A program made the translations under genes and the position numbers. The notes below the pieces were generated by a model that had not been told where the DNA came from, made no database searches, and was given only the letters and a program-made list of their open reading frames with translations. From Sinorhizobium meliloti (GTDB lineage: Bacteria > Pseudomonadota > Alphaproteobacteria > Rhizobiales > Rhizobiaceae), in assembly GCF_035610345.1 (NCBI RefSeq), contig NZ_CP141212.1, positions 3,408,618 through 3,472,617 of the forward strand: a DNA stretch of 64,000 nt, given 5' to 3'. This document shows, piece after piece, positions 7,999 through 17,348 of this stretch (positions are counted from its first letter, which is position 1; each line of letters opens with the position of its first letter).

Positions 7999-9015
7999 AT
8001 GAAAGCCGTCGTCTGTTCAGAGCCCGGCCGCCTCGCGCTCATCGCCCGCAGCGGGCCCGAGGCACCGCCACCCGGCTCGGTGCGCCTTGCCGTCAGCCGC
8101 GTCGGGATCTGCGGTACCGATTATCATATCTTCGAGGGCAAGCATCCTTTTCTCGAATATCCGCGCGTGATGGGCCACGAGATCTCTGCGAGGGTGATCG
8201 AAGGGGGCCCCGGCACCCGGCTCGCGCCGGGGACGCTCGTCGTCGTTAACCCCTATCTCTCTTGCGGGGAGTGCATCGCCTGCCGCAAAGGCAAGCCGAA
8301 CTGCTGCACGGCGATCCGCGTCCTCGGCGTTCACACCGACGGCGCCTTCTGCGAAGAAATCGTCATGCCCGAGCAGAACCTCTATTCGGCCGAAGGCCTT
8401 TCGCCGGAAGCCGCGGCGGCGGTCGAGTTCCTTGCGATCGGCGCCCATGCCGTCCGGCGCTCGGCGGCTGGCCGAGGCGACCGTTCGCTGGTGATAGGTG
8501 CCGGACCGATCGGCCTGGGGACGGCCGTCTTTTCCCGCATTGCCGGCCACGACGTACGGCTGCTCGACACGAGCGAGGAGCGCCTGGCCTTCGCCACGGA
8601 CAAGCTCGGCTTTTCGCCCGGCATCCTGGCGGGCGACGATGCGGCGCTCGCGCAGGCGACGGGCGGGGAGGGCTTCGACGTCGTCTTCGACGCCACCGGC
8701 AATGCCCGGTCCATGGAAGGGGCGTTTGGCCATGTCGCCCACGGCGGCACGCTCGTCTTCGTCAGCGTGGTCAAGGAGGAGATCCGTTTCTCGGATCCCG
8801 AATTCCACAAGCGGGAAATGTCCCTCGTCGCCAGCCGCAACGCCACCCGCGAGGACTTCGATCACGTGATTCGGTCGCTTGCGGCGGGGCTGGTTCCGAT
8901 CGAGGCGCTCGTCACCCACCGCACGACGCTCGAGGACCTCGTCCGCGATCTTCCCCGCTGGGCTCACGACAAGTCAGGGCTCGTCAAGGCAGTTGTGGCT
9001 GTGAGCGACGGGTGA
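7999..9015 (+). CDS. zinc-dependent alcohol/polyol dehydrogenase (MDR family)
   Basis: 338-residue medium-chain dehydrogenase. Catalytic zinc ligands are visible as Cys38 (GICGTD) and His60-Glu61 (MGHE). The structural zinc site is Cys89, Cys92, Cys95 and Cys103. The nucleotide-binding fold carries VIGAGPIGLGTAV at about 155. It is closest in look to L-threonine / L-galactonate-5-dehydrogenase-like and sorbitol-type enzymes. As the last gene of the cluster it probably oxidises a secondary alcohol of the sugar acid. If the pathway is of the L-galactonate type it could make the keto acid whose reduced form the UxaA-family enzyme dehydrates. The substrate is unproven. Confidence 0.88.
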   Translation: MKAVVCSEPGRLALIARSGPEAPPPGSVRLAVSRVGICGTDYHIFEGKHPFLEYPRVMGHEISARVIEGGPGTRLAPGTLVVVNPYLSCGECIACRKGKPNCCTAIRVLGVHTDGAFCEEIVMPEQNLYSAEGLSPEAAAAVEFLAIGAHAVRRSAAGRGDRSLVIGAGPIGLGTAVFSRIAGHDVRLLDTSEERLAFATDKLGFSPGILAGDDAALAQATGGEGFDVVFDATGNARSMEGAFGHVAHGGTLVFVSVVKEEIRFSDPEFHKREMSLVASRNATREDFDHVIRSLAAGLVPIEALVTHRTTLEDLVRDLPRWAHDKSGLVKAVVAVSDG

Positions 9016-9064
9016 GAGGCCTCGTTCCGCGCGCACGTCCTTCCCCAAAAAGTGAGGGGCGCGT

Positions 9065-9080
9065 TTGTTGCGCTGCACAA
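9065..9080. promoter_or_regulatory. possible PHB-regulator (AniA/PhaR-like) site upstream of phaZ
   Basis: TTGTTGCGCTGCACAA is partly palindromic, with TTGT and ACAA ends and a TGC-rich centre like the TGC/GCA sites bound by PhaR/AniA regulators of PHB genes. It sits about 200 bases before phaZ. The 266-base gap also holds a GGAAAC / GTTTCC inverted repeat (9191-9196 and 9207-9212). Both are weak, unconfirmed signals. Confidence 0.25.
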
Positions 9081-9280
9081 GAAAAATGCTAGTGTAGCAG
9101 CGATTGCGGACACCAGAGACCAACAACCGCAAGCTAGATCGTTCGCCGTCCCGGTGAAATGATCTTACTCTTCATGACTACGCTTCCGACGGAAACCGAT
9201 GCAAACGTTTCCTGAGGAGGCGCTCCGGCGTCGGACTGGGAGCGGCGTTTTCGTTGATTTGAGACAAGGGATACGCGCCC

Positions 9281-10555
9281 ATGTTCTACCAGCTTTATGA
9301 GATGAACCATGCGATGATGGCTCCGTGGCGCACGGCGGCGGACGCCATGCGGCTGGCCTTCAGCAATCCGATGAATCCGGTTTCACACACCTATTTCGGC
9401 CGCGCCGCGGCCGCAGGACTGGAAGTTTTCGAGCGTGCCACCCGCCGCTACGGCAAGCCGGAATTCGGCCTTGCCGAAACCGAGATCGATGGGCAGCCCG
9501 TGCCCGTCCGTGAAAGGATCGTCTGGCGGGAGCCGTTCTGCAATCTCATCCATTTCGAACGCAGCCTGCCAAGGGACCGCGCTCCGGATCCGAAAGTCCT
9601 GATCGTTGCGCCGATGTCCGGCCACTACGCCACGCTGTTGCGCGGAACCGTGGAAGCACTGCTGCCCCATTCCGACGTCTACATCACCGACTGGATCGAC
9701 GCCCGCATGGTTCCCTTGAGCGAGGGAACCTTCGATCTCGACGACTATATCGACTACGTCATCCAGATGCTGCATTTCCTCGGGCCGGATGCGCATGTGA
9801 TCGGGGTCTGTCAACCGGCCGTTCCGGTTCTGGCGGCCGTCGCGCTGATGGAGGCGGCGGAGGATCCCCTCGCACCGTCGACGATGACGCTGATGGGCGG
9901 GCCGATCGACACGCGCATCAACCCGACCGCGGTCAACGAGCTTGCGAAGGAACGGCCGATCGAGTGGTTCCGCGACAATGTCGTCATGCCGGTTCCGTGG
10001 CCGCAGCCCGGCTTCATGCGCATGGTCTATCCGGGCTTCCTGCAGCTCTCCGGCTTCATGTCGATGAACCTCGACCGGCACCTGATCGCCCACAAGGAAT
10101 TCTTCGCCCATCTGGTCAAGAACGATGGCGACGCGGCCGAAAAGCACCGTGACTTCTACGACGAATATCTCGCGGTGATGGATCTGACCGCGGAGTTCTA
10201 CCTGCAGACCGTGCAAGTGGTGTTCATGCAACATGCGCTGCCCAAGGGCGAGATGATGCACCGCGGCAAGCGTGTCGACCCGACGGCGATCCGGCGCGTG
10301 GCGCTGCTGACCGTCGAGGGCGAGAACGACGATATTTCCGGCCTCGGCCAAACCAGGGCGGCGCAGACGATCTGCACCGGCATTCCCGATTCGATGCGGC
10401 AGCACTATATGCAGCCCGATGTGGGCCATTACGGCGTCTTCAACGGTTCGCGCTTCCGCCGCGAGATCGCACCGCGCATCGTCGCCTTCCAGCGCCGGCA
10501 TTCACGCCATGCGGAGCCGGTCAAACAGCTCATCAAGGGTGGCAAATCGGCCTGA
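9281..10555 (+). CDS. phaZ: intracellular poly(3-hydroxybutyrate) depolymerase
   Basis: 424-residue cytoplasmic depolymerase that mobilises native PHB granules. It matches the Ralstonia PhaZ1-type family, in which the lipase-box serine is replaced by cysteine. The nucleophile motif here is GVCQPAVP with Cys177. Asp350 or Asp351 (GENDDISG) and His383 (DVGHYGVF) complete the triad at the expected spacing. The start ATG has an aaggga ribosome site and gives the usual family length of about 420. It stands alone between the sugar cluster and a DUF2852 gene, so it probably has its own promoter. Confidence 0.95.
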   Translation: MFYQLYEMNHAMMAPWRTAADAMRLAFSNPMNPVSHTYFGRAAAAGLEVFERATRRYGKPEFGLAETEIDGQPVPVRERIVWREPFCNLIHFERSLPRDRAPDPKVLIVAPMSGHYATLLRGTVEALLPHSDVYITDWIDARMVPLSEGTFDLDDYIDYVIQMLHFLGPDAHVIGVCQPAVPVLAAVALMEAAEDPLAPSTMTLMGGPIDTRINPTAVNELAKERPIEWFRDNVVMPVPWPQPGFMRMVYPGFLQLSGFMSMNLDRHLIAHKEFFAHLVKNDGDAAEKHRDFYDEYLAVMDLTAEFYLQTVQVVFMQHALPKGEMMHRGKRVDPTAIRRVALLTVEGENDDISGLGQTRAAQTICTGIPDSMRQHYMQPDVGHYGVFNGSRFRREIAPRIVAFQRRHSRHAEPVKQLIKGGKSA

Positions 10556-10704
10556 GCGAGTCATCGGAGCGCTCGATTTGCCGGAGGAAAGTCAGGGGGT
10601 TGTCCGATTCCTTGATGCAATGTCTTGCGCCGGGGCCGTGGCTTTCCCACATCGTTTTCATCGGGCCGCGAAGGGCGGCCCGCCGACTGCGAGGAATCCT
10701 GAAG

Positions 10705-11130
10705 ATGAACCAATCTGCACTGATCCGTCCGGACTGGACGCCCGCGACCATTGCATTGATGGTGCTGGGTTTCATTGTGTTCTGGCCGCTCGGCCTGGCA
10801 ATGCTCGCCTACATCCTCTTCGGCGACAAGCTGAGGGCGTTCAAGAAGGACGCCAATGAAGGAGTGGATCGCATGTGTGCCGGCTTCAAACGGAACCACC
10901 GGGGACATTGGGCACATCATCGTACCGGCAATGTCGCCTTCGACGACTGGCGGACAGCGGAACTTGCCCGTCTCGACGAGGAGCGCCGCAAGCTTGACGA
11001 GATGCGCGAGGAATTCGACGGCTATGTACGCGAACTCCGTCGTGCCAAGGACCAGGAGGAATTCGACCGCTTCATGCGCGAACGCAAGAACGGCCGCACC
11101 GGTCCGGAAGCCGGCTTCGAATCGAGCTGA
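10705..11130 (+). CDS. DUF2852 small membrane protein
   Basis: 141 residues. One strong hydrophobic segment lies at about 13-38 (TIALMVLGFIVFWPLGLAML). A charged, predicted coiled-coil C-terminus follows (LARLDEERRKLDEMREEFDGYVRELRRAKDQ). This is the DUF2852 pattern common in Rhizobiales; no function is established that I know of. The ATG at 10705 follows gcgaggaatcct and puts the membrane segment near the N-terminus; longer in-frame starts add an implausible leader. It is downstream of phaZ by 150 bases and followed by the palindrome at 11141-11170. Confidence 0.85.
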   Translation: MNQSALIRPDWTPATIALMVLGFIVFWPLGLAMLAYILFGDKLRAFKKDANEGVDRMCAGFKRNHRGHWAHHRTGNVAFDDWRTAELARLDEERRKLDEMREEFDGYVRELRRAKDQEEFDRFMRERKNGRTGPEAGFESS

Positions 11131-11140
11131 TCCCGCAAGG

Positions 11141-11170
11141 CATCCGGTGTTTCATGTGAAACGCCGGATG
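11141..11170. repeat. 30-bp near-perfect palindrome containing a parS-like 16-mer
   Basis: Bases 11141-11170 read almost the same on both strands, with CATCCGG and CCGGATG ends. The centre, 11148-11163, is TGTTTCATGTGAAACG, two changes from TGTTTCACGTGAAACA, the usual parS consensus bound by chromosomal ParB. It lies 10 bases after the DUF2852 stop and has no T-run, so it is not a typical terminator, though a transcript could fold here. Confidence 0.55.
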
Positions 11171-11218
11171 TCGCTCGTCCATCTGCCAAGTCCCCTGCGA
11201 ATCGTCTAGAACGGCCTC

Positions 11219-11974
11219 ATGTTTTCATCTCTCAAGCGGCACCGTGGCAGTGGACCGCCCCTTGATGTCGTCCGTGACATCGAGGTTGCCGGCAAGGTCC
11301 TTCCCCTGACCATTCGGCAAAATGCGCGCGCCACGCGGATGACGCTTCGCATCGAGCCCGGAGGGCGAGCGTTGAAGCTCACCGTACCGGAAGGCCTACC
11401 GGAGCGCGAGGTCAGCGCCTTTCTCACCCGGCACCAGGGCTGGCTGATGACCAAGCTTGCCCGCTTTTCCGGTGAAAGCGAGCTCGAGGACGGCGGCACC
11501 ATCCTTGTTCGCGGCGTCGCTCACCGCATCGAGAGAACGGGCCGCCTGCGCGGCTTGACCGAAGCGCTCGTGATCGACGAGGAGGCGGTTCTGAGAGTGG
11601 GCGGTGCCGAGGAGCATCTGCGCCGGCGCATCGCCGACTATCTCAAGAAGGAAGCCCGCAGCGAACTCGAACGCCTGGTCGCCGTCTATGCCGGCAGGAC
11701 GGGAAGCAGGGCACGCTCCCTCAGCCTGAAGGACACCCGCAGCCGCTGGGGATCCTGCTCCGCCGAGGGCGATTTGAGCTTTTCCTGGCGGATTGCCATG
11801 GCGCCGCCGAAGGTGATCGCCTATCTCGCGGCACACGAGGTCGCCCATCTGCAGGAAATGAACCATGGACCGCGTTTCTGGGCGCTATGCGAGAGCCTGT
11901 GCCCGGAAACGAAGGACGCCAGGCACTGGCTCAAGCGCAACGGCACGATGCTGCACGCCATCGATTTCGGGTAG
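11219..11974 (+). CDS. YgjP-like (DUF45) zinc metalloprotease
   Basis: 251-residue protein of the YgjP / M48-like WLM-SprT group. The metal site HEVAHLQEMNHGPRFW shows HExxH with a later His, preceded by the family hallmark DTRSRWGSCSAEGDLSFSWRIAMAP, seen here as SRWGSCSAEGDLSFSW. The N-terminal half is the beta-rich YgjP region (ARATRMTLRIEPGGRALKL). It has no signal peptide, so it acts in the cytoplasm; the substrate is unknown. The gene appears to be a single transcription unit. Confidence 0.88.
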   Translation: MFSSLKRHRGSGPPLDVVRDIEVAGKVLPLTIRQNARATRMTLRIEPGGRALKLTVPEGLPEREVSAFLTRHQGWLMTKLARFSGESELEDGGTILVRGVAHRIERTGRLRGLTEALVIDEEAVLRVGGAEEHLRRRIADYLKKEARSELERLVAVYAGRTGSRARSLSLKDTRSRWGSCSAEGDLSFSWRIAMAPPKVIAYLAAHEVAHLQEMNHGPRFWALCESLCPETKDARHWLKRNGTMLHAIDFG

Positions 11975-11984
11975 ATCGAGCGTG

Positions 11985-12130
11985 GCCGAAGGCCCCCTCA
12001 TCCCGCAGGCGGGGAGAGGGAACTTGGGAGGCATGCGGCTTATCCCTTCGCTCCGCTTGCGGCGAAAAGGTGCCGGAAGGGCGGAGGAGGGTGCCGGCTT
12101 GGTTCACTCGAAAAACACCGGATGCCCGTC
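11985..12130. repeat. possible interspersed-repeat remnant between metalloprotease gene and trpF
   Basis: The 236-base gap contains ccccctcatcccgcaggcgg and ggggagagggaactt, followed by ggcggaggagggtgccgg. This style recurs in rhizobial intergenic repeats. No second copy was found in this window, so the assignment rests on general resemblance only. No gene is seen in the gap. Confidence 0.3.
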
Positions 12131-12210
12131 ACCCCCTCTTCCTAAGATTGGCCGCTGCCGCGCAACGGTTTTGCTCGACTCGGGCGGCATTTCATGCAAG
12201 GTCGCTTTCC

Positions 12211-12858
12211 ATGAAAACCGAAGTGAAGATCTGTGGTTTGAAGACGGTCGAAGCCGTAGAACGTGCCGTCGCGCTCGGCGCTTCCCACGTGGGCTTCATC
12301 TTCTTTCCCAAGAGCCCCCGCAACATCGAACCGGACGATGCCGGCCGCCTCGCCGCGCGCGCCCGCGGGCGCGCGAAGATCGTCGCGGTCACGGTCGATG
12401 CGGACAATGACGGTCTCGACGAGATCGTCTCGGCGCTCGCCCCCGACGTCCTCCAGCTTCACGGCTCGGAGACCCCGGAGCGGGTCCTTGCCATCAAGGC
12501 GCTTTACGGTCTTCCGGTGATGAAGGCGCTTGCCGTCCGTGAGGCCTCCGACCTGGAGCGGATCGATCCCTATATGGGCATCGTCGACCGTTTTCTCCTG
12601 GATGCGAAGCCTCCGGCTGGTTCCGATCTGCCGGGCGGCAACGGAATTTCTTTCGACTGGCGGCTTCTCGACGCGCTTGACGGAAGCGTCGATTACATGC
12701 TTTCCGGTGGATTGAACGCGAGCAACATCGGAGACGCACTTGCGCGGACCGGCGCCCGCGCCATCGATACATCATCCGGAGTCGAAAGCGCGCCGGGGAA
12801 AAAGGATCTGACGCTCATGGAAGCGTTTTTCGAAGCGGTCCGCCGGGCGGAAGCTTGA
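12211..12858 (+). CDS. trpF: phosphoribosylanthranilate isomerase
   Basis: 215-residue TIM barrel that converts phosphoribosylanthranilate to CdRP in tryptophan synthesis. It shows VKICGLKT (catalytic Cys), DVLQLHGSE, FLLDAK (catalytic Asp region) and MLSGGLNASNI (phosphate site). The ATG at 12211 fits the conserved MKTEVKICG start; upstream in-frame codons run through non-conserved repeat-like sequence. First gene of trpF-trpB-trpA-accD-folC, with only 24 bases to trpB. Confidence 0.96.
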   Translation: MKTEVKICGLKTVEAVERAVALGASHVGFIFFPKSPRNIEPDDAGRLAARARGRAKIVAVTVDADNDGLDEIVSALAPDVLQLHGSETPERVLAIKALYGLPVMKALAVREASDLERIDPYMGIVDRFLLDAKPPAGSDLPGGNGISFDWRLLDALDGSVDYMLSGGLNASNIGDALARTGARAIDTSSGVESAPGKKDLTLMEAFFEAVRRAEA

Positions 12859-12882
12859 GCGGCCGCGATCAGGGAGCAAGAC

Positions 12883-14103
12883 GTGAATCAACCGCCTAAA
12901 CCGAACTCCTTCAGGTCCGGACCCGATGAAGAGGGCCGTTTCGGCATATTCGGCGGGCGCTTCGTCGCCGAGACGCTGATGCCGCTGATCCTCGATCTCC
13001 AGGATGAGTGGGCGAGGGCGAAGAACGATCCGGCCTTCAAGGCAGAGCTCGAAAATCTCGGCACCCACTATATCGGCCGGCCGAGCCCGCTCTATTTCGC
13101 CGAGCGCCTGACGGCCGAACTCGGCGGCGCCAAGATCTATTTCAAGCGCGAGGAGCTCAATCACACGGGCTCCCACAAGATCAACAATTGCATCGGTCAG
13201 ATCCTGCTCGCCAAGCGCATGGGCAAGACCCGCATCATCGCGGAAACCGGCGCCGGCCAGCACGGCGTGGCATCGGCGACGGTCGCGGCGCGCTTCGGCC
13301 TGCCCTGCGTGGTCTATATGGGTGCGACCGACGTGGAGCGGCAGGCGCCGAACGTCTTCCGCATGAAGCTTCTCGGCGCCGAGGTGAAGCCGGTGACCGC
13401 CGGCAACGGCACCCTCAAGGACGCCATGAACGAGGCGTTGCGCGACTGGGTGACCAATGTCGACAGCACCTATTACCTGATCGGCACGGCCGCCGGCCCG
13501 CATCCCTATCCGGAGATGGTGCGCGACTTCCAGGCAGTCATCGGTGAGGAAGCCAAGCAGCAGATCCTCGAGGCCGAAGGCCGGCTTCCCGATCTCGTGG
13601 TCGCTGCCGTGGGCGGCGGCTCCAATGCGATCGGCATCTTCCATTCGTTCCTCGACGACGAGGGCGTCAGGATCGTCGGCGTGGAAGCGGGTGGCAAGGG
13701 GCTCGACGGCGACGAGCACTGCGCTTCGCTCACCGCCGGTTCGCCCGGCGTGCTCCACGGCAACCGCACCTATCTTCTTCAGGACGGTGACGGCCAGATC
13801 AAGGAAGGCCATTCGATCTCGGCCGGGCTCGATTATCCGGGCATCGGACCGGAACATGCCTGGCTGAACGACATCGGCCGCGTCGAATATGTGCCGATCA
13901 TGGATCATGAGGCGCTCGAGGCCTTTCAGACGCTGACGCGGCTCGAAGGCATCATCCCGGCGCTCGAACCGTCCCATGCGCTTGCCGAAGTCATCAAGCG
14001 CGCGCCGAAGATGGGCAAGGACGAGATCATCCTGATGAATCTCTCCGGTCGCGGCGACAAGGACATTTTCACCGTCGGCAAAATTCTCGGTATGGGGCAG
14101 TAA
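12883..14103 (+). CDS. trpB: tryptophan synthase beta chain
   Basis: 406-residue PLP enzyme that joins indole and serine. The PLP lysine lies in HTGSHKINN, the phosphate cup is GGGSNAIG, and [11 protein letters not shown] is conserved. The start is GTG at 12883 after agggagcaag. It is followed after five bases by trpA, its obligate partner. Confidence 0.97.
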   Translation: MNQPPKPNSFRSGPDEEGRFGIFGGRFVAETLMPLILDLQDEWARAKNDPAFKAELENLGTHYIGRPSPLYFAERLTAELGGAKIYFKREELNHTGSHKINNCIGQILLAKRMGKTRIIAETGAGQHGVASATVAARFGLPCVVYMGATDVERQAPNVFRMKLLGAEVKPVTAGNGTLKDAMNEALRDWVTNVDSTYYLIGTAAGPHPYPEMVRDFQAVIGEEAKQQILEAEGRLPDLVVAAVGGGSNAIGIFHSFLDDEGVRIVGVEAGGKGLDGDEHCASLTAGSPGVLHGNRTYLLQDGDGQIKEGHSISAGLDYPGIGPEHAWLNDIGRVEYVPIMDHEALEAFQTLTRLEGIIPALEPSHALAEVIKRAPKMGKDEIILMNLSGRGDKDIFTVGKILGMGQ

Positions 14104-14108
14104 AGATC

Positions 14109-14948
14109 ATGACCGCACGCATGGAGCAACGGTTCGCCGACGTGGCGGCCGAGGGGCGCCCGGTTCTCGTGACCTATTTCATGGGCGGCGACCCGGATTT
14201 CGAAACGTCGCTGGCGATCATGAAGGCGCTGCGGCAGGCGGGTGCCGACATCATCGAACTCGGCGTGCCTTTTTCCGACCCGATGGCCGATGGACCGGCG
14301 ATCCAGCTCGCCGGCCAGCGCGCGCTGAAGGCCGGGCAGTCGCTCGCCAAGACGCTGGAGCTCGCCCGGCTCTTCCGGGCGGAGGACCAGCGCACCCCCA
14401 TCGTGCTGATGGGCTATTACAACCCGATCTATATCTATGGCGTCGAGCGGTTCCTGGAGGACGCGCTCGAGGCCGGCGTCGACGGCCTGATCGTCGTGGA
14501 CCTGCCGCCGGAAATGGACGACGAACTGTGCATTCCTGCACTTGAGAAGGGCATCAGCTTCATCCGCCTGGCAACGCCCACGACGGACGATCGCCGCCTG
14601 CCCAAGGTTCTCGAAAACACGTCGGGTTTCGTGTATTACGTGTCGATGACCGGGATCACCGGCTCGGCGCTGCCCGATCCGTCGCTGATCGCCGGAGCGG
14701 TCGCGCGCATCAAGGCGCATACGCCCTTGCCTGTCTGCGTCGGCTTCGGGGTGAAGACCGCCGACCATGCGCGCGCCATCGGCGCATCCGCAGACGGCGT
14801 CGTCGTCGGCACGGCGATCGTCAATCAGATCGCGTCGAGCTTGACCGAAGAAGGCCAGGCAACGGAAGCGACGGTCCCGGGTGTCGAAGCACTCGTCAGG
14901 GGGCTTGCGGCCGGCGTACGGGCGGCACGGCTTGCTGCAGCCGAATAA
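14109..14948 (+). CDS. trpA: tryptophan synthase alpha chain
   Basis: 279-residue TIM barrel that releases indole from indole-3-glycerol phosphate for TrpB. Conserved catalytic region [14 protein letters not shown] (Glu and Asp). [10 protein letters not shown], and GITGSALPD near the phosphate site, are also present. It starts with ATG at 14109, five bases after trpB. Accession to accD follows after 53 bases. Confidence 0.97.
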   Translation: MTARMEQRFADVAAEGRPVLVTYFMGGDPDFETSLAIMKALRQAGADIIELGVPFSDPMADGPAIQLAGQRALKAGQSLAKTLELARLFRAEDQRTPIVLMGYYNPIYIYGVERFLEDALEAGVDGLIVVDLPPEMDDELCIPALEKGISFIRLATPTTDDRRLPKVLENTSGFVYYVSMTGITGSALPDPSLIAGAVARIKAHTPLPVCVGFGVKTADHARAIGASADGVVVGTAIVNQIASSLTEEGQATEATVPGVEALVRGLAAGVRAARLAAAE

Positions 14949-15001
14949 TTGCCCATATTGACGCGCACAAGCCGAAGGAAAATCTTCAGGAGACTGCTTA
15001 A

Positions 15002-15916
15002 TTGAACTGGATCACAAACTACGTTCGGCCGAAGATCAACTCGATGCTCGGCCGCAGGGAAGTTCCGGAGAACCTCTGGATCAAGTGCCCTGAAACGGGC
15101 GAGATGGTGTTCCATCGCGATCTGGAAGAGAACAAATGGGTCATCCCGCAATCCGGCTTCCACATGAAGATGCCGGCGAAGGCCCGTTTGAAGGATCTCT
15201 TCGACGGCGGAATCTACGAGGCCTTCCCGCAGCCTAAGGTGGCGCAGGACCCGCTCAAGTTTCGCGACTCGAAGAAATACTCCGATCGCCTGCGCGACAG
15301 CCGCGCCAAGACCGAACTCGATGACACGATCGTTGCCGGCCTCGGCCAGGTCCAGGGCATCAAGCTCGTCGCCGTCGCGCATGAGTTCAACTTCATCGGC
15401 GGGTCGCTGGGCATTGCCGCGGGCGAAGCGATCGTGAAGGCCTTCGAGCGCGCGATAGCGGAGAAGTGCCCGCTGGTGATGTTCCCGGCCTCGGGCGGCG
15501 CTCGCATGCAGGAAGGCATCCTGTCGCTGATGCAGCTGCCGCGCACGACCGTAGCCCTGAACATGCTCAAGGAAGCGGGGCTTCCCTATATCGTCGTCCT
15601 GACGAACCCGACGACCGGCGGCGTCACCGCATCCTATGCGATGCTGGGCGATATCCACATGGCCGAGCCAGGCGCGGAAATCGGCTTTGCCGGCAAGCGG
15701 GTGATCGAGCAGACGCTGCGGGAAAAGCTTCCGGATGGCTTCCAGACTTCGGAATATCTGCTGGAGCATGGCATGGTAGACATGGTCGTCAAGCGCCACG
15801 ACATCCCGGAGACGCTCGCGCGCGTTCTCAACATTCTGATGAAGAAGCCGGCCAAGGCGGTCAAGCGCGATACCGCGACGGAGTTGGCCCCGCTGCCGGT
15901 GGCCGCGAGCGCCTAG
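15002..15916 (+). CDS. accD: acetyl-CoA carboxylase carboxyltransferase beta subunit, zinc ribbon degenerate
   Basis: 304-residue subunit that with AccA transfers CO2 from biotin to acetyl-CoA, the first step of fatty acid synthesis. The crotonase-like core is intact ([43 protein letters not shown]). The N-terminal four-cysteine zinc ribbon of the E. coli protein is mostly lost. Cys29 remains, but the other three positions are Thr32, Ile48 and Ser51 (KCPETG and VIPQSG). TTG at 15002 is the start: caggag lies nine bases upstream and the encoded [12 protein letters not shown] begins the conserved region. The trpA-accD-folC order is typical of Rhizobiales. Confidence 0.95.
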   Translation: MNWITNYVRPKINSMLGRREVPENLWIKCPETGEMVFHRDLEENKWVIPQSGFHMKMPAKARLKDLFDGGIYEAFPQPKVAQDPLKFRDSKKYSDRLRDSRAKTELDDTIVAGLGQVQGIKLVAVAHEFNFIGGSLGIAAGEAIVKAFERAIAEKCPLVMFPASGGARMQEGILSLMQLPRTTVALNMLKEAGLPYIVVLTNPTTGGVTASYAMLGDIHMAEPGAEIGFAGKRVIEQTLREKLPDGFQTSEYLLEHGMVDMVVKRHDIPETLARVLNILMKKPAKAVKRDTATELAPLPVAASA

Positions 15917-15931
15917 ATTAGGGCTACCATA

Positions 15932-17275
15932 ATGACGGCGACAGAGGTCAGCGAGGCGGCGCAGGAGATCGAGAAGCTTCTCGCCCTGCATCCCAAAGGG
16001 TTCGACCTTTCGCTCGACAGGATCACGCGGCTGCTTGCCGCCCTCGGCAATCCTCACGAGCGCCTGCCGCCGGTCATCCACGTGGCCGGCACCAACGGCA
16101 AGGGCTCGGTAACGGCCTTCTGCCGGGCGATCCTGGAGGCCGCGGGTCTCAGCGTCCATGTCCACACGTCGCCGCATCTGGTGAACTGGCACGAGCGCTA
16201 TCGCCTGGGTGTAAAGGGCGGCAAGGGGGCCCTGGTCAGCGACCCCGTGCTTGCCGATGCCGTACGGCGCGTTGCCGAAGCGAATGGCGGTGAGAAGATC
16301 ACCGTCTTCGAAATCCTGACCGCGGTCACTTTCCTGCTCTTCGCGGAGCATCCGGCCGATGTCGCGATCATAGAAGTCGGCCTCGGCGGACGATATGACG
16401 CGACCAATGTCATTGCCCGGCCGGCCGTCTCCGTGATCATGCCGATCTCGCTCGATCATCAGGCTTATCTCGGCGACCGGGTCGAACTGATCGCCGCGGA
16501 GAAGGCGGGAATAATGAAGCGGGGCTGCCCGGTGGTGATCGGCCACCAGGAGGAAGAGGGCGCGCGCAATGTGCTGATCGCGACCGCCGAACGTCTCGGC
16601 TGCCCAATATCCGTCTACGGACAGGATTTCATGGCGCATGAGGAGTTCGGCAGGCTGATCTTCCAGGATGAGAACGGCCTTGCGGACCTGCCGCTGCCGC
16701 GCCTGCCGGGCCGGCATCAATATGCCAATGCCGCGGCGGCGATCCGTGCCGTCCGGGCAGCCGGTTTCGATGTTCTCGAGGCGGCCATCGAGAAAGGATT
16801 GGCCGGCGTCGAGTGGCCCGGGCGCCTGCAGCGCCTCCCCGGCGGCAGGCTCTCGCATTTCTGCCCGCCGGGCGCCGAGATATGGATCGACGGCGGACAC
16901 AATCCGGGGGCCGGCCACGTCATTGCCGAGGCGATGGCCACCTTCGAGGAGCGCGACCCGCGACCGCTCTTCCTGATCATCGGCATGATCAATACCAAGG
17001 AACCGATCGGCTATTTCAAAGCTTTCCTCGATCTGACGGAACAGGTCTTCACCGTGCCGGTGCACGGGTCCGACGCGGGACTGGACCCGCTGGCGCTGGC
17101 CGCCGATGCGGCCGCAGCCGGGCTCGAGGCCAATGCAACCTCCTCGGTCGCCGAAGCGCTCGGGCAGATCGCGGAACTCACCGACGAGGACCCCGTGCCG
17201 CCGCGCGTGCTGATCGGCGGCTCCCTCTACCTGGTCGGCGACGTGCTCGCCGAAAACGGCACTCCGCCGCGCTAG
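15932..17275 (+). CDS. folC: bifunctional folylpolyglutamate synthase / dihydrofolate synthase
   Basis: 447-residue Mur-ligase-like enzyme that adds glutamate to dihydropteroate and folates. The ATP-binding loop is HVAGTNGKGSV near residue 51. HTSPHLVNWHER, the EVGLGGRYDATNVI motif and the C-terminal DGGHNPGAG complete the family pattern. It begins 16 bases after accD and ends just before the trxA terminator on the opposite strand, so it is the last gene of the trpFBA-accD-folC unit. Confidence 0.95.
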   Translation: MTATEVSEAAQEIEKLLALHPKGFDLSLDRITRLLAALGNPHERLPPVIHVAGTNGKGSVTAFCRAILEAAGLSVHVHTSPHLVNWHERYRLGVKGGKGALVSDPVLADAVRRVAEANGGEKITVFEILTAVTFLLFAEHPADVAIIEVGLGGRYDATNVIARPAVSVIMPISLDHQAYLGDRVELIAAEKAGIMKRGCPVVIGHQEEEGARNVLIATAERLGCPISVYGQDFMAHEEFGRLIFQDENGLADLPLPRLPGRHQYANAAAAIRAVRAAGFDVLEAAIEKGLAGVEWPGRLQRLPGGRLSHFCPPGAEIWIDGGHNPGAGHVIAEAMATFEERDPRPLFLIIGMINTKEPIGYFKAFLDLTEQVFTVPVHGSDAGLDPLALAADAAAAGLEANATSSVAEALGQIAELTDEDPVPPRVLIGGSLYLVGDVLAENGTPPR

Positions 17276-17291
17276 ATCACGACGATTTCAG

Positions 17292-17325
17292 GCGAAAAAA
17301 AGCCCGGCAAGGCCGGGCTTCGCAT
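17292..17325 (-). terminator. intrinsic terminator of trxA (convergent with folC)
   Basis: Stem AAGCCCGGC / GCCGGGCTT at 17300-17308 and 17312-17320 with a short loop. On the minus strand it is followed by a run of seven T residues (17294-17300 read as A on plus). It lies between the folC stop and the trxA stop and may serve both. Confidence 0.85.
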
Positions 17326-17348
17326 TGTCGGATTGAAGTCCTGGCGGA

